From contig CAWBEY010000012.1 in the NCBI GenBank assembly GCA_963788015.1, positions 2,046,001 to 2,110,000 of the forward strand: a stretch of DNA of 64,000 nucleotides, written 5' to 3'. The DNA is from JBBRHH01 sp963788015 (GTDB lineage: Bacteria; Planctomycetota; Phycisphaerae; Tepidisphaerales; Tepidisphaeraceae). The position numbers and the translations under genes are program-made. Shown here one piece after another: positions 46,411 to 58,087 of this stretch (position 1 is its first letter; each line of letters begins with the position of its first letter). Below the pieces are notes generated by a model. It worked only from the letters and a program-made list of their open reading frames with translations. It did no database searches and was not told where the DNA came from.

Positions 46411-47748
46411 TCACGCCGCCTTCGCAAACCGCACCGTCCACGCCTTCAAATCCGGGTAGACCGTATATCCATCCGTCACCTTCACCGCGTTGGACGGCGC
46501 GATGGCACTGTTGTCCGCGAAGATCAGGTTGGTCTGCCCCGGCGCGATGTCCAACACCAGCGGCCCGGTCGTCGATTGAAAATAATTGTTCCGCAGCCGA
46601 AGCCCGCTTGTCCCATTGATGATCCGGATCGCCTTGGTGCTGCCCGCCCCGGTCGAATAAACAATATTGTTTTCAAGCGTGCAGTTCGCCACCGGCCCCC
46701 AGATATCCAGCCCGCCGTAGCCGTTTTTGCGCCCATCGTTCTCGCTGCTGTTGAAGCGCAATGTGTTATTGAAATACCGCCCGGCCTTGCCGTTCTGCGC
46801 CATCTCGAAACCCGACCCATCATTGTCATGCACCCAGTTGTATTGCATCACCGAGTTGCGCACGTTGCGATCGAAGTCATACCCATCGCCATCGTTCCCG
46901 CCCGACGTGTGGTTGCGGCACGATTCGTTGTGCTGAAAAATCACGTTCGAAGAGTCGTACGCCCAGATCCCCACTGCCCCGTCTCCATGAATGGCATTGT
47001 CGCGCACCACCGAATACTCCACCACCGCCCCATGAACGCCGCCCAGCATGATGCCGCTGCCGGAATTAAGCTTGGTGCGGTTGCCCGCGTTGTTGAAGGC
47101 CTGAACGTGGCCGATGTAAACATTCTGATGCACATCCGCCATCTGTGCATAAGTCGCCAGGCCCGCCTCCAGGTTGTCATGCAGCGAGCAGTTGGTGATG
47201 CGCACGTCGCTGAAGCCGCTGTGGCCACTCCATGATGCAACCGATATCCCCGCGCCCACGAAGCCACTGGCCTCGACATTATTCACGTACACATGCTGCA
47301 AACGGGCACCGTTGGCGAGATTGGTGAAGAAACTGATTCCCGAAGCGTTCCCCCGCGCTCGCACGCCGGGGCCGACGATGCGAAGGTTCGAGATGGAAAT
47401 ACCACCCGTGTCGTAAACAAAAATACCACCCGATACGTCAGCCAAGATTGTGGCCCGCCCGATCCCGTAGGTTCCCACCAGCAGCGGATTGGTCGCCGTA
47501 CCCGCGTCATTAGGCCCAAAGTAAAGCCGCCCACCGAAGCGGTCGCCCCCCTGAAACAGGATGCGATCCCCGGCCGCAAACGTGTGCTGATTCACATGTT
47601 TGATCGTCTGCCAAGCCTGGCCGGGCGAAGATCCGGCGTTGCCGTCATCGCCATGAGCGCTGACGTAAAACGTCGTAAGCAGCCTTCGCCGCTCGAGGCC
47701 TTCCATGGCCGGGCGGGTTGGCCGCTGGGTCAATACAGCATTCGACAT
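46411..47748 (-). CDS. LEPR-XLL-like right-handed beta-helix protein
   Basis: N-terminal motif MEGLERRRLLTTFYVSAHGDD, then a long parallel beta-helix with recurrent PbH1-type coils such as ISISNLRIVG, LQHVYVNNVEASG, VIFQHNESCRNH, VMQYNWVHDNDGSGFEM and CTLENNIVYSTG. Such proteins bind or cleave acidic polysaccharides (pectate-lyase-like); no catalytic arginine/lysine set is evident. It is exported through the N-terminal planctomycete motif or by an unseen signal. The frame is intact over 446 codons. Starts at 47880 or 47760 are possible but MSNAVLTQRP at 47748 lies nearest the motif. Confidence 0.8.
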   Translation of the reverse strand: MSNAVLTQRPTRPAMEGLERRRLLTTFYVSAHGDDGNAGSSPGQAWQTIKHVNQHTFAAGDRILFQGGDRFGGRLYFGPNDAGTATNPLLVGTYGIGRATILADVSGGIFVYDTGGISISNLRIVGPGVRARGNASGISFFTNLANGARLQHVYVNNVEASGFVGAGISVASWSGHSGFSDVRITNCSLHDNLEAGLATYAQMADVHQNVYIGHVQAFNNAGNRTKLNSGSGIMLGGVHGAVVEYSVVRDNAIHGDGAVGIWAYDSSNVIFQHNESCRNHTSGGNDGDGYDFDRNVRNSVMQYNWVHDNDGSGFEMAQNGKAGRYFNNTLRFNSSENDGRKNGYGGLDIWGPVANCTLENNIVYSTGAGSTKAIRIINGTSGLRLRNNYFQSTTGPLVLDIAPGQTNLIFADNSAIAPSNAVKVTDGYTVYPDLKAWTVRFAKAA

Positions 47749-48050
47749 CGTCGTTAACATCCGTGTTTGGCGACAATTTGTTCTTTGGAACCAGCCGCGC
47801 CAACTGTGATATCGGGCGGGGTCGGCCATGCTCTGCAAGTTTGTCCGGTTGTCAAGCCGACAGGCCGGCCGTTTTGGCACACGGCCGGGTGCTATGGCCG
47901 CAATGAGCTGTTAACTGGCACTGAAGGAAGATGGGTCAATACTGGTCGGCACGATGTTATCGGATGCTGACGGTCGGGCGGCATTGGCACCATTCTTGAA
48001 GTAGCAGTCTCTGGAGAATTTGTTTTCGCGACCGCAACATTGGAGGCACC

Positions 48051-48359
48051 TTGGAACTCAGCAGAATGCGCATCACGGCCATGCCGGCGCTCGAAACCGT
48101 GCGGGCGCTCCTGGGAGATTTGTCCGGCGCCTGGGTTCGATCCGACGATCACTCCGCCACCGACGCCGTCAACCAACTGGCCGAGCAGTTGCACGAACTG
48201 TCGGCCGAGCCGCGCTTCCAAGCCGCTTTCCGAGCCTGCTTCTCCAGCAGCTTTGACGTGAGCGGGAACCTTCCTGGCATGGAAGAACTCTGCCGCCAAC
48301 TCGCCCCCGCCTGCACCTGGTGTACCCTCGCCGCCATCGCCCACATGATCGAAGAATAG
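48051..48359 (+). CDS. Small hypothetical protein
   Basis: A 102-codon frame whose TTG start follows GGAGG at a good distance; an ATG at 48066 is the alternative. Helical sequence with four cysteines, two in CTWC near the C-terminus (ELCRQLAPACTWCTLAAIAHMI). No family recognised. It faces the next gene tail to tail. Codon use fits a real gene, but evidence is limited. Confidence 0.5.
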   Translation: MELSRMRITAMPALETVRALLGDLSGAWVRSDDHSATDAVNQLAEQLHELSAEPRFQAAFRACFSSSFDVSGNLPGMEELCRQLAPACTWCTLAAIAHMIEE

Positions 48360-48368
48360 CCGCCTGGC

Positions 48369-50018
48369 TTACCGCCGCCGGTAAAGTTCTACCCGCCCCC
48401 TGCCGTCCACGCGCTCAAACTCTCTCGCAAGCTGGGCGCGCAAAGACAATGTGCAAGGATGCGCTTCATCGCCTTCCCGCGCCCACCAAAGCACGACACA
48501 ATCCACCCGCTTGCCGCTTCTCTTTTCCCAGCCCGCAATGTCCGCGCACGGCGGTCTTCCTGCGATTGGCTCGATTCCCCCAAAACCGTCCGGCCCCACC
48601 CCTTCCCGAAAGTGCAAGGGAAAATGCGAACTGGCCGCCTCATAGTTCCCCAGATCAATCACGCCCCGCCCCGCCGCCACATACCCCGCAACGTGCAGCA
48701 GCGGCGCGGTGTTCAACGACAGCGCCCGGCCATCCCCATCAAAACCCTGCGTCGAATAACTTAGCGACAACAGGGTCTTGCCCGGTACAATCGTTCCCAC
48801 GACCGCCACATACTCCTCATAGCACCGGCTCAACCGCGAATACGCTTTAAGATTCAGCCCCGCCCACCCCACCGCCAGCAGCGCCGCCGCCACCACCGCC
48901 ACCTGCCGCATCAGCTTTGGTAAGGCTTGGGCCGAAATCCACAGGATCATCACCAGCACCAGCACCAGCGCCAGTCGCTCCGGCACGTACAACCCAATCG
49001 CCAGCCGATCCCGCGCCCGCATGTACGCGATGAAGAAAACCACTGCCAGTGCCAGCAGCGCATCCCATCGGCAAATGCGCCGCCCGCGCACCCTTCCCAC
49101 CGCGGCGACGATGGTTGTCACCACCAGCAGCAGCGAAAACCCAACCGCAAGAAAAACTTCACCCAGTTGATGCGTCACCAGCACATCCAGCACCGCCAGG
49201 TCATGCAGCGCCGCAAGACGTCCAACGGCCGGCCAGCCCAGTGGAGTTCCAAGCGGATGCGCGAGAACGTACCACGCGCAAAGCAATCCCGCTGGCAATA
49301 GCGACGCCCACGGCAGGAGCACCGCCCAAAAGTTGTAGCCCGCCAATCTCCGCGCTGTCGCCTCCTGCCGCGGAATCAGTACCACGCTCAAAAGCCCCAC
49401 AACGCCTAGCCCCGCAATGGCCGTGCTGAGATGCGCGAAGTAGAGCAGCAGTGCGATGACCATAAGTACAAACCCACGCCGCAAGTTCATTCGTTCTCGA
49501 TGCCGCGCCCAGTATCCGATCAACAACAACATGAGCGCCAGGCCAAGCGAGAAGTTGTAAAAGCCCCGCTCGAAAGGCCGGTTGTAGACTAGAGGGAACA
49601 CCAGAAACGCCACCCACCCCCCGCCGCGGCGAATCGCCCTCGCTGCATACCGTCCCGCCAGCGGCAACAGGATCACGTACCCGCTGACCAGGATTTTCTC
49701 GGCCACCCGGGGCGAAAACAGACCCGTCAGCCCCGCCAGAAAAACATGCCCAAGCAGGTTGGGCAGAGCAACCGCCCGAAGCTGATAAAACTCCCGAATC
49801 ATTCCGCCGCCGCCACAAAACCACGAGCGGAGAACGGCCGCATTCTCGACATGTGCCGGCCCGTCCTGCGTCGGGAAATATCGCACCGCCCACACTGGAA
49901 TCAGCTCAACCAGCAGCAGCGCCGCAAACAGCCACCCCTCCCACCGCGCCGTCTCCTCAAGCGGGGATGCAAGAGCCCCCCCTTCGCCCGACGCCGGCGG
50001 TGTCGTGCTGCTCATCAC
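48369..50018 (-). CDS. Large multi-pass membrane protein, possibly a GT-C glycosyltransferase
   Basis: A 549-residue protein with about 11 transmembrane helices. Near the first helix is VRYFPTQDGPAHVENAAVL, an acidic loop at the place of the catalytic Asp in GT-C enzymes; the C-terminal 140 residues are soluble (CVVLWWAREGDEAHPCTLSL). I do not assign a substrate. Its start overlaps the stop of the DUF2314 gene by four bases, so the two are translationally coupled. No frameshift. Confidence 0.6.
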   Translation of the reverse strand: MMSSTTPPASGEGGALASPLEETARWEGWLFAALLLVELIPVWAVRYFPTQDGPAHVENAAVLRSWFCGGGGMIREFYQLRAVALPNLLGHVFLAGLTGLFSPRVAEKILVSGYVILLPLAGRYAARAIRRGGGWVAFLVFPLVYNRPFERGFYNFSLGLALMLLLIGYWARHRERMNLRRGFVLMVIALLLYFAHLSTAIAGLGVVGLLSVVLIPRQEATARRLAGYNFWAVLLPWASLLPAGLLCAWYVLAHPLGTPLGWPAVGRLAALHDLAVLDVLVTHQLGEVFLAVGFSLLLVVTTIVAAVGRVRGRRICRWDALLALAVVFFIAYMRARDRLAIGLYVPERLALVLVLVMILWISAQALPKLMRQVAVVAAALLAVGWAGLNLKAYSRLSRCYEEYVAVVGTIVPGKTLLSLSYSTQGFDGDGRALSLNTAPLLHVAGYVAAGRGVIDLGNYEAASSHFPLHFREGVGPDGFGGIEPIAGRPPCADIAGWEKRSGKRVDCVVLWWAREGDEAHPCTLSLRAQLAREFERVDGRGRVELYRRR

Positions 50019-50984
50019 TGCCTCTTCCCCCGCGCCTTCAACGCCGCATCACCAAAGTCTCCAATGATCGTGCTGATCTCACCCTCACCTTTCTCGAAAT
50101 TCCAATCCAGAATCTCGGCCACGTTCACGCGCACCCTGTCCCCCATCTTCACCGTTTGAATCGACGTTGGCTTGTCCTCAACCATGCCGTCCACCACCCC
50201 ATCCTGGATCGAGCTCACGTTGATCCAAAGGCATTCCATCTTGTCCCCCTCCACGAACGGCGCATAGACGTTGAACGAATTATCCTCCGGGATGCGCTTG
50301 CTGAACGCCGCCACAAACTCCGGCCAGCGCTTTCTCGCCTCGGCCACCGCCGCCTTCATCGCCGCATCGTCCTCGGCAATCGTCACCGCCGCCTCGCTGT
50401 GGCCCACCGCCGCGCGGATCATCGCCGCGCAACAAGGTCACCGTCGCGGGCGTGTTTAGCCCCAGCGCCCCCACCTGCGTGGCGTAGATGGCCAGGCAGT
50501 TGTTGTCGAGGAATTCCGCCGCCAGCTTCCCCACGTATTGATATGCCTGCTTCACCGGCATCGCATCATCGTCGCGCAGCACGTCAATCGCGAGCCACGC
50601 CCCATGCCCCCCCACCGCCTCCGCGAGGCGCGGATCGATCTGATCGGCCGCCTTCAATTCCTCGTACTGCCCCAGATTCAAGTTCATCGTGAAGCGATGC
50701 CCGCCCGTCTCCAGGATGTAGCTGGTGGTGTCGCCGACGACGAACTCCGTGCTGGCGGGGTCCTGGCTGGAAAGGTCAACGCCCCAGGCGCGCTTGGCCG
50801 CCGCCCGCACCGTCGCATTGTCCAGCGCCCTGGGCTGACGCAGCAACAACACCAGCGACACCGGCACCTCCTGCCCCTTCGACGTCGCCGGCCTCCTCGC
50901 GTGGGCCGCGTGCGGCCGGTTCCAGTATTTCAGCCCAATCGCCGCCGACGTGATCAGGATCACGGCCACCAGCGCCCGCTTCAT
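50015..50984 (-). CDS. DUF2314-domain protein, frame-broken
   Basis: About 320 residues. An N-terminal hydrophobic segment (MKRALVAVILITSAAIGLKYW) anchors or exports it. A first domain (SLVLLLRQPRALDNATVRAAAKRAWGVDL ... DDDAMPVKQAYQYVGKLAAEFLD) is followed by DUF2314: NSFNVYAPFVEGDKMECLWINV, IQDGVVDGMVEDKPTSIQTVK and VRVNVAEILDWNFEK. The frame breaks near 50420-50430 (TVTLLRGDDPRAAVGHSEAAV when joined). Function unknown; DUF2314 proteins occur in polymorphic-toxin-immunity and conserved enzyme contexts, but nothing here points to either. Start at 51008 is an alternative. Confidence 0.65.
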
Positions 50985-51095
50985 CGTTGTGTTTGATTTC
51001 CTGGCCATCGGCGTCCCTGCCTGCTCTTCGCGTGAGTTTTACAACGTCGCCTGTTCAATCCCGGCGCCGTCCGCGCCACGTAATCTGTAATCCAA

Positions 51096-52279
51096 TCATC
51101 CGGCGCCTGCCACGCCCGGTCTGCGCCTCCCAAACACTGCCTTCATCACCTCTTTGGCCTTGTCCAGCCGATATGCCTCCGTGCCTTTATCCGTCATAAA
51201 CGTGAAGCTTGGCAGCATCTTGGGCGAAATCTTCGAGCTCGCCATCATGCTTGAAAAACCCAGATACGTCCCGGCCATCATGCGCGATCCAATGGCCGTC
51301 TTCGTGTGATCGCCGATCAACGAACCCAGAAACCGCCGGCCCGTTTTCACTTCACCCTCTCCCCGCGCGCCGTGATCTCTCCGTAGGTGTTCTTCAAATT
51401 GCTGGTTGTCGTCCCCGCCCCAAGGTTCACCCACTTCCCCACGTAGCTGTCCCCAAGATATCCTTCGTGTGCCTTGTTGGAATACCCAAACATGATGGAG
51501 TTGGACATCTCGCCGCCGATCTTGCACATCATTCCCACGCTCGCCCCCGGCCGAATCAACGCCAGCGGCATGATCTGCGCATACGGCCCGATGTAGCACG
51601 GCCCCCACAACACGGCGTTAGCGCCGATCGACGCTCCCTTGTCGATCATTACCGGGCCTTTGGACGCATCAAGCACCGCGCCCGGCCCGATCTTCACGTT
51701 CTCCCCCAGCCAGATGTTCTCCGCCTCCACCATGTGATACGCCCCGGCCCCCTTGGGCTGCGACTTCACTTTCAGCGCGGCATAATCTCCCAGCAGCGAC
51801 TCCTCGTTCCATTTCACCAAGTCCCACAGATAATCCACCAGCCGAGACTGCGGCTTGGACTGCGGAAGCTTCAACAGCGCCGTCCACTTGCCGCTCCGGT
51901 TCAGCGCATCCTCGTGCGACAGGCCCGGCCGGCGCACCGTCGCCTGGCGAATCACGTCGCCTTCGTCCACCAACACCGACTCTTCCTGCGCATGCTCAAA
52001 TCTCTGCATGTGCAGCGTCCGCCCACTCATCACGCACGCCCACTCATCATCCAGCGGCTCGTTCACGGCCGTTGGAATCCCCAGCTTTGGCACGATCCGC
52101 TGCCGGGCATAATCCGCCAACTCCGGCCGAACCCACAACGTCAGCCGCGTAGGCGACAGCGCCCGAATCTGCTTCTCCAATAGCGTACAAGTCCCACTCC
52201 CCAGCATAAAAACCGGCCGGCTCAATGAGAGCGGCGCAAACGTCGTCCAGAGGCGGCCTTCAAAAATCACCACATGCAT
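51096..52279 (-). CDS. GlmU-like sugar nucleotidyltransferase/acyltransferase, frame-broken
   Basis: About 394 residues. The N-terminal segment (MHVVIFEGRLWTTFAPLSLSRPVFML) is the variant found in putative sugar-nucleotide transferases that lack the canonical GxGTRM loop. The C-terminal half is a left-handed beta-helix acyltransferase with hexapeptides (GENVKIGPGAVLDASKGPVMI, GPYAQIMPLALIRPGASVG) and LGAGTTTSNLKNTYGEI. Such proteins are thought to make or acetylate amino-sugar nucleotides. One base near 51346-51350 breaks the frame; the other frame continues TGRRFLGSLIGDHTKTAIGS to a stop at 51096. Confidence 0.78.
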
Positions 52280-52358
52280 GTGATATGTCCCTTATCCGCG
52301 AGCGCCAAACGAGCATCCTGCCCGTCATCAATCCCATCTTAACCGCCCACGCCCAGCC

Positions 52359-52399
52359 AAAAAAGCAGAAGCCCCGGGATTGCGCCCAGGGCTTCCTGC
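52359..52399 (-). terminator. Rho-independent terminator of the secretion operon
   Basis: On the minus strand GCAGGAAGCCCTGGG, loop CGCAAT, CCCGGGGCTTCTGC, then TTTTTT (an A6 at 52359-52364 on the plus strand). The hairpin is long and GC-rich with one bulge and one mismatch. It lies 29 bases after the stop of the last gene of the operon. Confidence 0.85.
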
Positions 52400-52427
52400 A
52401 ATAACCATCAGCTGAATTACCGCCGAA

Positions 52428-55400
52428 TCAATTGTTCGGCATTGACGCGATTTTTACGGTTCGGCTGGTGGGGTTGACGGCCGAGCGATCGATGTACATC
52501 ACCAGCCGCTGCTGCGCCACCAGCTCCGGGGTCTTGGTCCCGGCCCCGCGCCAGCCCTGCACCAGCACATACGCCGTGAATGAATCTGACCGCGTCGTCA
52601 GCAGATTGCTCACGCGGTTGAGGACCAGGAACTGCTCCTCAAAATCGTTCTTCACGGTATCCAGCAACGCGCCCGCGGGCGAGATGTCGCCGTCGATGTC
52701 GTCGTGGTCATTGGTAAGCACCACCGTCCCCCAGCCGTTTTGAAACGACTTCACGGGAACCGCCAGACCATCCGTCACCTTGTGCAGATCAAACAACGTC
52801 TTGAAAGGCCCCTTGGCATTTCGGTAGTTCACAATCGCCTGCGCCAGGCAGATTGTTATTTGTCTGATCGATTGCACCCGTACTAGTCATCACCATCGGC
52901 ACCGTCGCCAACACGGGCCAGGGCGCGGTGTTGATGTTGATCTGACCCTCCACGCCTACCAACGTCTCGTTAGGTGTACCTAAATTCATATTGGTTTTGA
53001 CACTGGGATCATCCGCGTTTGCCACGGCCAGCGGCGTGTTCAATGCGGTGTACGTCTTGCTCCCGGAGTTGTAAATAAAATACACGCCGTCTGGCTTCGG
53101 GCGTGGTCGTGCTGGCCGCGGCATATGAACCCATCGGTGCGACATTCGGATAGTAATCGTCATGCGGGGCAAACACCGTGAAATAATCAAACAGCCGCGT
53201 CGCCCATTTGTAGCGCCATTTCGGCGGCCCGGCAGCCGGATCATCTTCCCAATCATCCACAAGTGCGTTGTTTTCACCGCCCCAGACATGTGGATGGGAC
53301 AAAATCGGCCAATGTTTTCCTGCGCGTCATCGGTGGTATCACCATCGTCGGCGAATGATGAATCCGTGGTGATGCAGTTCATCTCCAGCAGGATGTCAGG
53401 ACTCCCCACGCCGGCTTTCAAGATGCCACCCGTGGTCAGCTCGCGTATGCGGTACGAGCCGATGAACGGCACCTGCAACAAATCGCCGTTCCGCGCAAAT
53501 GCCCCAAACGGAAAGTTGTTGTTGTTGTCCGTGGTCGTGCCACTTCGCAGCGGCGTCGGCCCGCCGAAATCGCGATTGTACAACTGGATCGGCAGGAAAT
53601 TGTTGATGTAGCTGGATGAGCCATCGGGTGCGTCCAGCTTCAGCCGGCACCGTCAATCCAACCGGCAGTCGATTGGTCGGATCAGGGACCAGAAACGTCG
53701 CGATCTGCGTGCCCTCCACCCGCCCTGTCGTCTTGCTCCCATCGTAGCGGCCAGGATAGATAAACTTCCATGCCTGCCCGCTGGCATTCGAGGCGCTGTT
53801 ATCACTGCCCCGCGCGTAATGAATCGCCGTGAAGCTCGCTCCCGCCGGTGGCGGCGTGCTCAAGAGGGTGATCGACCCACTGAAATCAAATTGGTCCACC
53901 GGCACTAAATCTTGAATGAGTGGCGGCGATGCAGTGGCTGTCGTCTCGTCGTAAATGTTGTTCGCGACCGTACTCTTGGTCAGCGTGCCGTCCAGGCGGC
54001 GTGGCCGGAGAATGACCAGCTCGCCGCCATTCTTGCCCGCAGTGGCTGGATCGGCAAAGACTTCATGAAGGTTCTTCACATAAATCGAAGTGCCGCTGAC
54101 GGTGATACCAGGCGGCCGCAATATTGCCGCCGTGCCATCAGCAGCTCCCCCGTTGTAATTTTCAAGGACCACATATCCTTTGGCCGGCACTGTCTTCCCC
54201 GCAGGCATTGAAAAGCCGGTGATGGGAACGATTTTCATCGTCGGATAGGGTGAGGCTTGCGCGGGAGTGGCTGTCTTTGGACGCCGATCCATCACACCCA
54301 GTTGCCAGTTGTCCAGCGGCATCGGAAAGTCATAGGGATTGTACAACTCAATGGCCACGTATCCCTTGGGCCGCACCGGCACGGCCGGCGCGGGCGTCAC
54401 GACCACGTTCTCATTCTCCGCATAAACTTCCGTGATGAACAACTGTGGCCGATTCCCATACACCACCACTTCGACAGGCTCAGGTGCATTGTTCACGTAC
54501 GCCTGAAGCTGAATCGTGCGGCTGGTGATCTCGTGCGGATACTTATTCGTGGCGGCCGCATCATATTCCTGGTGCCGCAGATCCACAGTGTTGATCGCCG
54601 CCAGCGCCGACCGCAGCAACATCACGTTGTAGGCGTCCATGCGCGTCGTCTTGTTGTCGAATGAAACGGCCGACGCGTAATTCTCCTCGCGTAGAGGCGA
54701 GCGAAACATCTCCAGCGGATGATAAGTCCCCTTCGCGCCGTAATAAGTCGTATAAGCAGCCGGCAAAGCGTGACCCGTGGCCGGAATGTAGGGATCGTAA
54801 ATCGGGTTCGTGCCAACGGCCGCCCCATTGCCGACCATGCCCTTGACAACCGTATCCCCCGGCGCCCCTGTCGTCACCGCCGTATCACACATCACGTTCC
54901 AATACGCCCGCCACAACTCCTCAAATGGCGCTGTGTTGATGCTCGTCTTCACCCCCGCGTTCCCATACGCCTGCATCTGGGTTCCACCCACGGTGCCCAC
55001 GGGCAGATTTGGCGTCACCGGTGTGCTGGGATATCCGCTGGCCCCCACCGCTGCCACCGACGCCACCGCCGTCGTATTGCTCACCGGGTTTCTTGCCACC
55101 AGGAGCGGCCGACGGTTGTAGTTGCCCGAGGGAAAGTTGGCTGAGCTATAGTTAAAGCCCAGCCCCGAATTCGATACCGCGGTGCCCGGCGCATATCCCG
55201 GAAACCATGCCGTCGCCGCCTCGTCAGGACCGTATGCCGAAGAAATGGAATTCGCGTTTGCCGGCCCGACCAATGTCGTCAGCAGATTGCTTTCGACGGT
55301 TGACGTGGCCCCGCTCGAATTTCGCAGGATGAAGTGATACGCCAACGCCAGCGAATCCGTGGTGCTCAATGACCGCATCCGCAAACCCCCGGTATAAAAT

Positions 55401-56501
55401 GCAGGGTTTGTCGGCCGCCGTCCCAGATTCTGCCACAGCAGGTCATAAGGCGAAATAAACGCGAAATCGGTACGGTTTGCGCCATTATCGTCGACGGGCG
55501 GATCAATCGCCCACGTCACCGGCCCTGTGAATGCTCCGTTGATCCGGTAGTTGTTCAACCGCTCGATGTCCGCCTGGACTCCTGTCGCCGACGCGATCAT
55601 GATCGAAGCCAGATTGATGTTCGTCGGCCAGTAATTTCCTGCCAATTGCGGCCCGGCGGGTGGGGTGGGGGTGGGATACGTCGTGTAATCGTCATTCACC
55701 TTATATGCCATGGACGCGTTAATCGCTGAATTGTTGTCGATGACCCGCACGGCCGCGTAATAGCTGATGCCGTTGATCTGCCCGCCGGGAATGCGCCACA
55801 GCCCCGCGTCAGCCATTCCGTCTCCCGACGCATTGGCTGCGAGATAGGTCCTGCCGCCGACGGTGAAGGCGGGATACTTCGCGCTCCCCGCTCCCGACGG
55901 GCTGTTGATCGTGATGAACGTCGGCGCCATGGCCAGCCGCGTGTTGTAGTTCGCATTGCTGTAACCGGCCCCAAGCGTGTTGGTCCACGTTGAATCCAGA
56001 TACGGCGACTCAAACGCCACCGGCACGCCGCCATGCGACGAATCCTTCAGCGGCGGACTGCTGATCGCCTGCCACGCCGGCACGCCGCCGATCATTTCCG
56101 GGATTCGCGAGCCCAGCCACAAATCCACCTTCGTGTCGGCCGCACTTGTCCCGATCGCGCTGTCCCAATTGGTAAATGTCACCGTCGCCGCGTTCGTGGA
56201 ATCCGTGCGCGGCTTATACCGCGCCCGAGCCAAACAGCGAATCCCCCAGCGCCGCCGCCGTCATGTTCTTTACCCCCTCCACGAACAAATCCAATTGCGT
56301 GTTAGCCGTGTTCTGCGCCGTCGATGTACGATCGAGGCGCGTGGTGGCCAGATATGCCGTTCCGATCAGTGCCATCAGCACCAGCAGGCTCACCACCATG
56401 ATAATGACCGACCCCGACCGCTCCCGCCCCACGCGCCGACGACAAATCGTCGAGGGCGCGGTTGCAAGGCCATCCACAGCTTTGTTCTGATCCAATTGCA
56501 T
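52428..56501 (-). CDS. Giant GspK-like minor pseudopilin, frame-broken
   Basis: The last gene of the secretion operon. After joining at least five breaks (near 56220, 53645, 53290, 53100, 52870) it encodes about 1,350 residues, against roughly 320 for usual GspK. The N-terminus is a PilX-type prepilin: RERSGSVIIMVVSLLVLMALIG with cleavage before or after the Gly. A very large beta-rich periplasmic region follows. The C-terminal third carries the GspK-like helix-hairpin-helix ININTAPWPVLATVP and FKTLFDLHKV, plus FTAYVLVQGWR near the end. GspK caps the pseudopilus tip. The middle holds IELYNPYDFPMPLDNWQL, resembling lamin-tail-like domains of large planctomycete prepilins. Confidence 0.75.
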
Positions 56502-56535
56502 TTTCCAGCCTCAGACTTTCGACAACCGCCCACTT

Positions 56536-58076
56536 CTACTGCTGCAAATTAAAGACGCACTCCGTCCACGGCCCATCCTGCACGCGCCCCGTCGGGTCAT
56601 CCACCTTCATCAAAATCCGCACCATCGTCGGCATCTGCCCCTTCTTAAAGGCGTAGTCGCAGTGGTAGGGTCCGGGGCTGGCCAAGTTATAGGTGGTCGC
56701 GTAGTTTCCCGCACCCTTCAGGGCCGGGGGCTTGGGCACTTCGAAGATCACGAACGGCGGCACAAAGCTGGCTGAAGCTGCGTCCACATTTGCGTCTGTG
56801 ACTGTGCTCACGGTGTCATAGCTGGTCGCAAGGGTCGTGTTCAACGGCGAAGGCACCGAATTGTCCGCATCCGTATCACGCGGCAAGCCATACCAGCGAA
56901 TCTTCTTTACCCACTTGGGCGAAGGAACGGCATGTGTCGCAGCGTTATAAGCAGTCTTTGGAACGTCCTGACTGCGGTCGAACATGAAATCAGTCACGCC
57001 ATCCGGATTGATTGGCGTTGCCGCCGTCGGGAACACGCTGGGCGTCCCGTCAGGGTTCTGGCTTAGATAATCCCCGGCGAACTCCACGATGAACTGGCTT
57101 ACGTGGCTCATGAAATAAGGGGACGCCTTCGCCACCGCCTCGCTCATCAGCGCGGTCGTCGCCGTGGTGGTTTTGGTAACGAAAGGATTGCACTCGTGCC
57201 GGTAGATCATGGTGCTGAGCGCACTGTTGGTCAGCGTTCCGGCCGGCACTACAGTCTGAACTTTTACCGCGAAATCATTGATAGACGTGGCGGCCAGATC
57301 TACGCGCGAATTCTCGATATTGTTGTTCCCGCCGCTCACGCTGGCCGTGCCGCCCGCGCTATTGTTGATGGCCGTTCCATATGCCAGGGGCGAGAGCGCC
57401 CGGCCGCCTCGTAAAACGCCTGCGCCGCACCAGCATTATCAACGATCTGTCCCGACGAGTTCTTCTGCCGGAGCAATATCACCCGCCGCCCCAGTACCAG
57501 GTTGGACGCGTATTTGTTGATGCCGGAACCAATGGCGTTGCCCCCGTTGATCGGGTCCGCCACATTGAGATGCCCGTACCAAACCCACGCTTCCGAACTG
57601 GTCATATCGTCGACCAGCGCTGTGTCGTTGGCGGCCTGCCGGTGGTAATTCCCAGAAACAAAAAAACCAATCATGTCGCAGCGGTGACTGTGGTAATTTA
57701 AAATGGCCGGTGTCAATGTCGCCGCTAACGCATCACCACTGAGTTCATCAGTATGGTTTAGATAATAGAACGGCGTGGGCGTATCGCCATAAACCCGGCC
57801 CGCTCCGACCATGCTCGTTTGACACGAGATCACCATCAACGGCGAATTGCTTGCAAAATTATGAAAGTCCGACGTCATCACCGCCACCGCCGCCCGGGCG
57901 TCGCGCGTTGCTTCTGAAAGCGTCTGCCCCGCCCCGACCGTATCTCCGGTAATCTTAAAAACCTGGTTGATCCCCAGCAGCAGCACCAGCGCCAGCGCCA
58001 CCGAGATCATCAACTCCACCAGTGTAAAGCCGCGACGCGACTTGCCTGCAATAGTTTTTCCAGTGATCTTGGGCAT
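56536..58076 (-). CDS. GspJ-type minor pseudopilin, frame-broken
   Basis: A prepilin of about 513 residues with the methylation motif SRRGFTLVELMISVALALVLLLG; prepilin peptidase cuts after the Gly. The extracellular part is larger than in typical GspJ (about 200 residues). Break near 57395; joined text reads EAAGRSPLAYGTAINNSAGG. Placed between the GspI-like gene (12 bases upstream) and the giant protein (34 bases downstream), consistent with a GspJ-GspI-GspK tip complex. Ends in VRILMKVDDPTGR and a Q-Q terminus. Confidence 0.8.
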
Positions 58077-58087
58077 GGGCGATCCTT

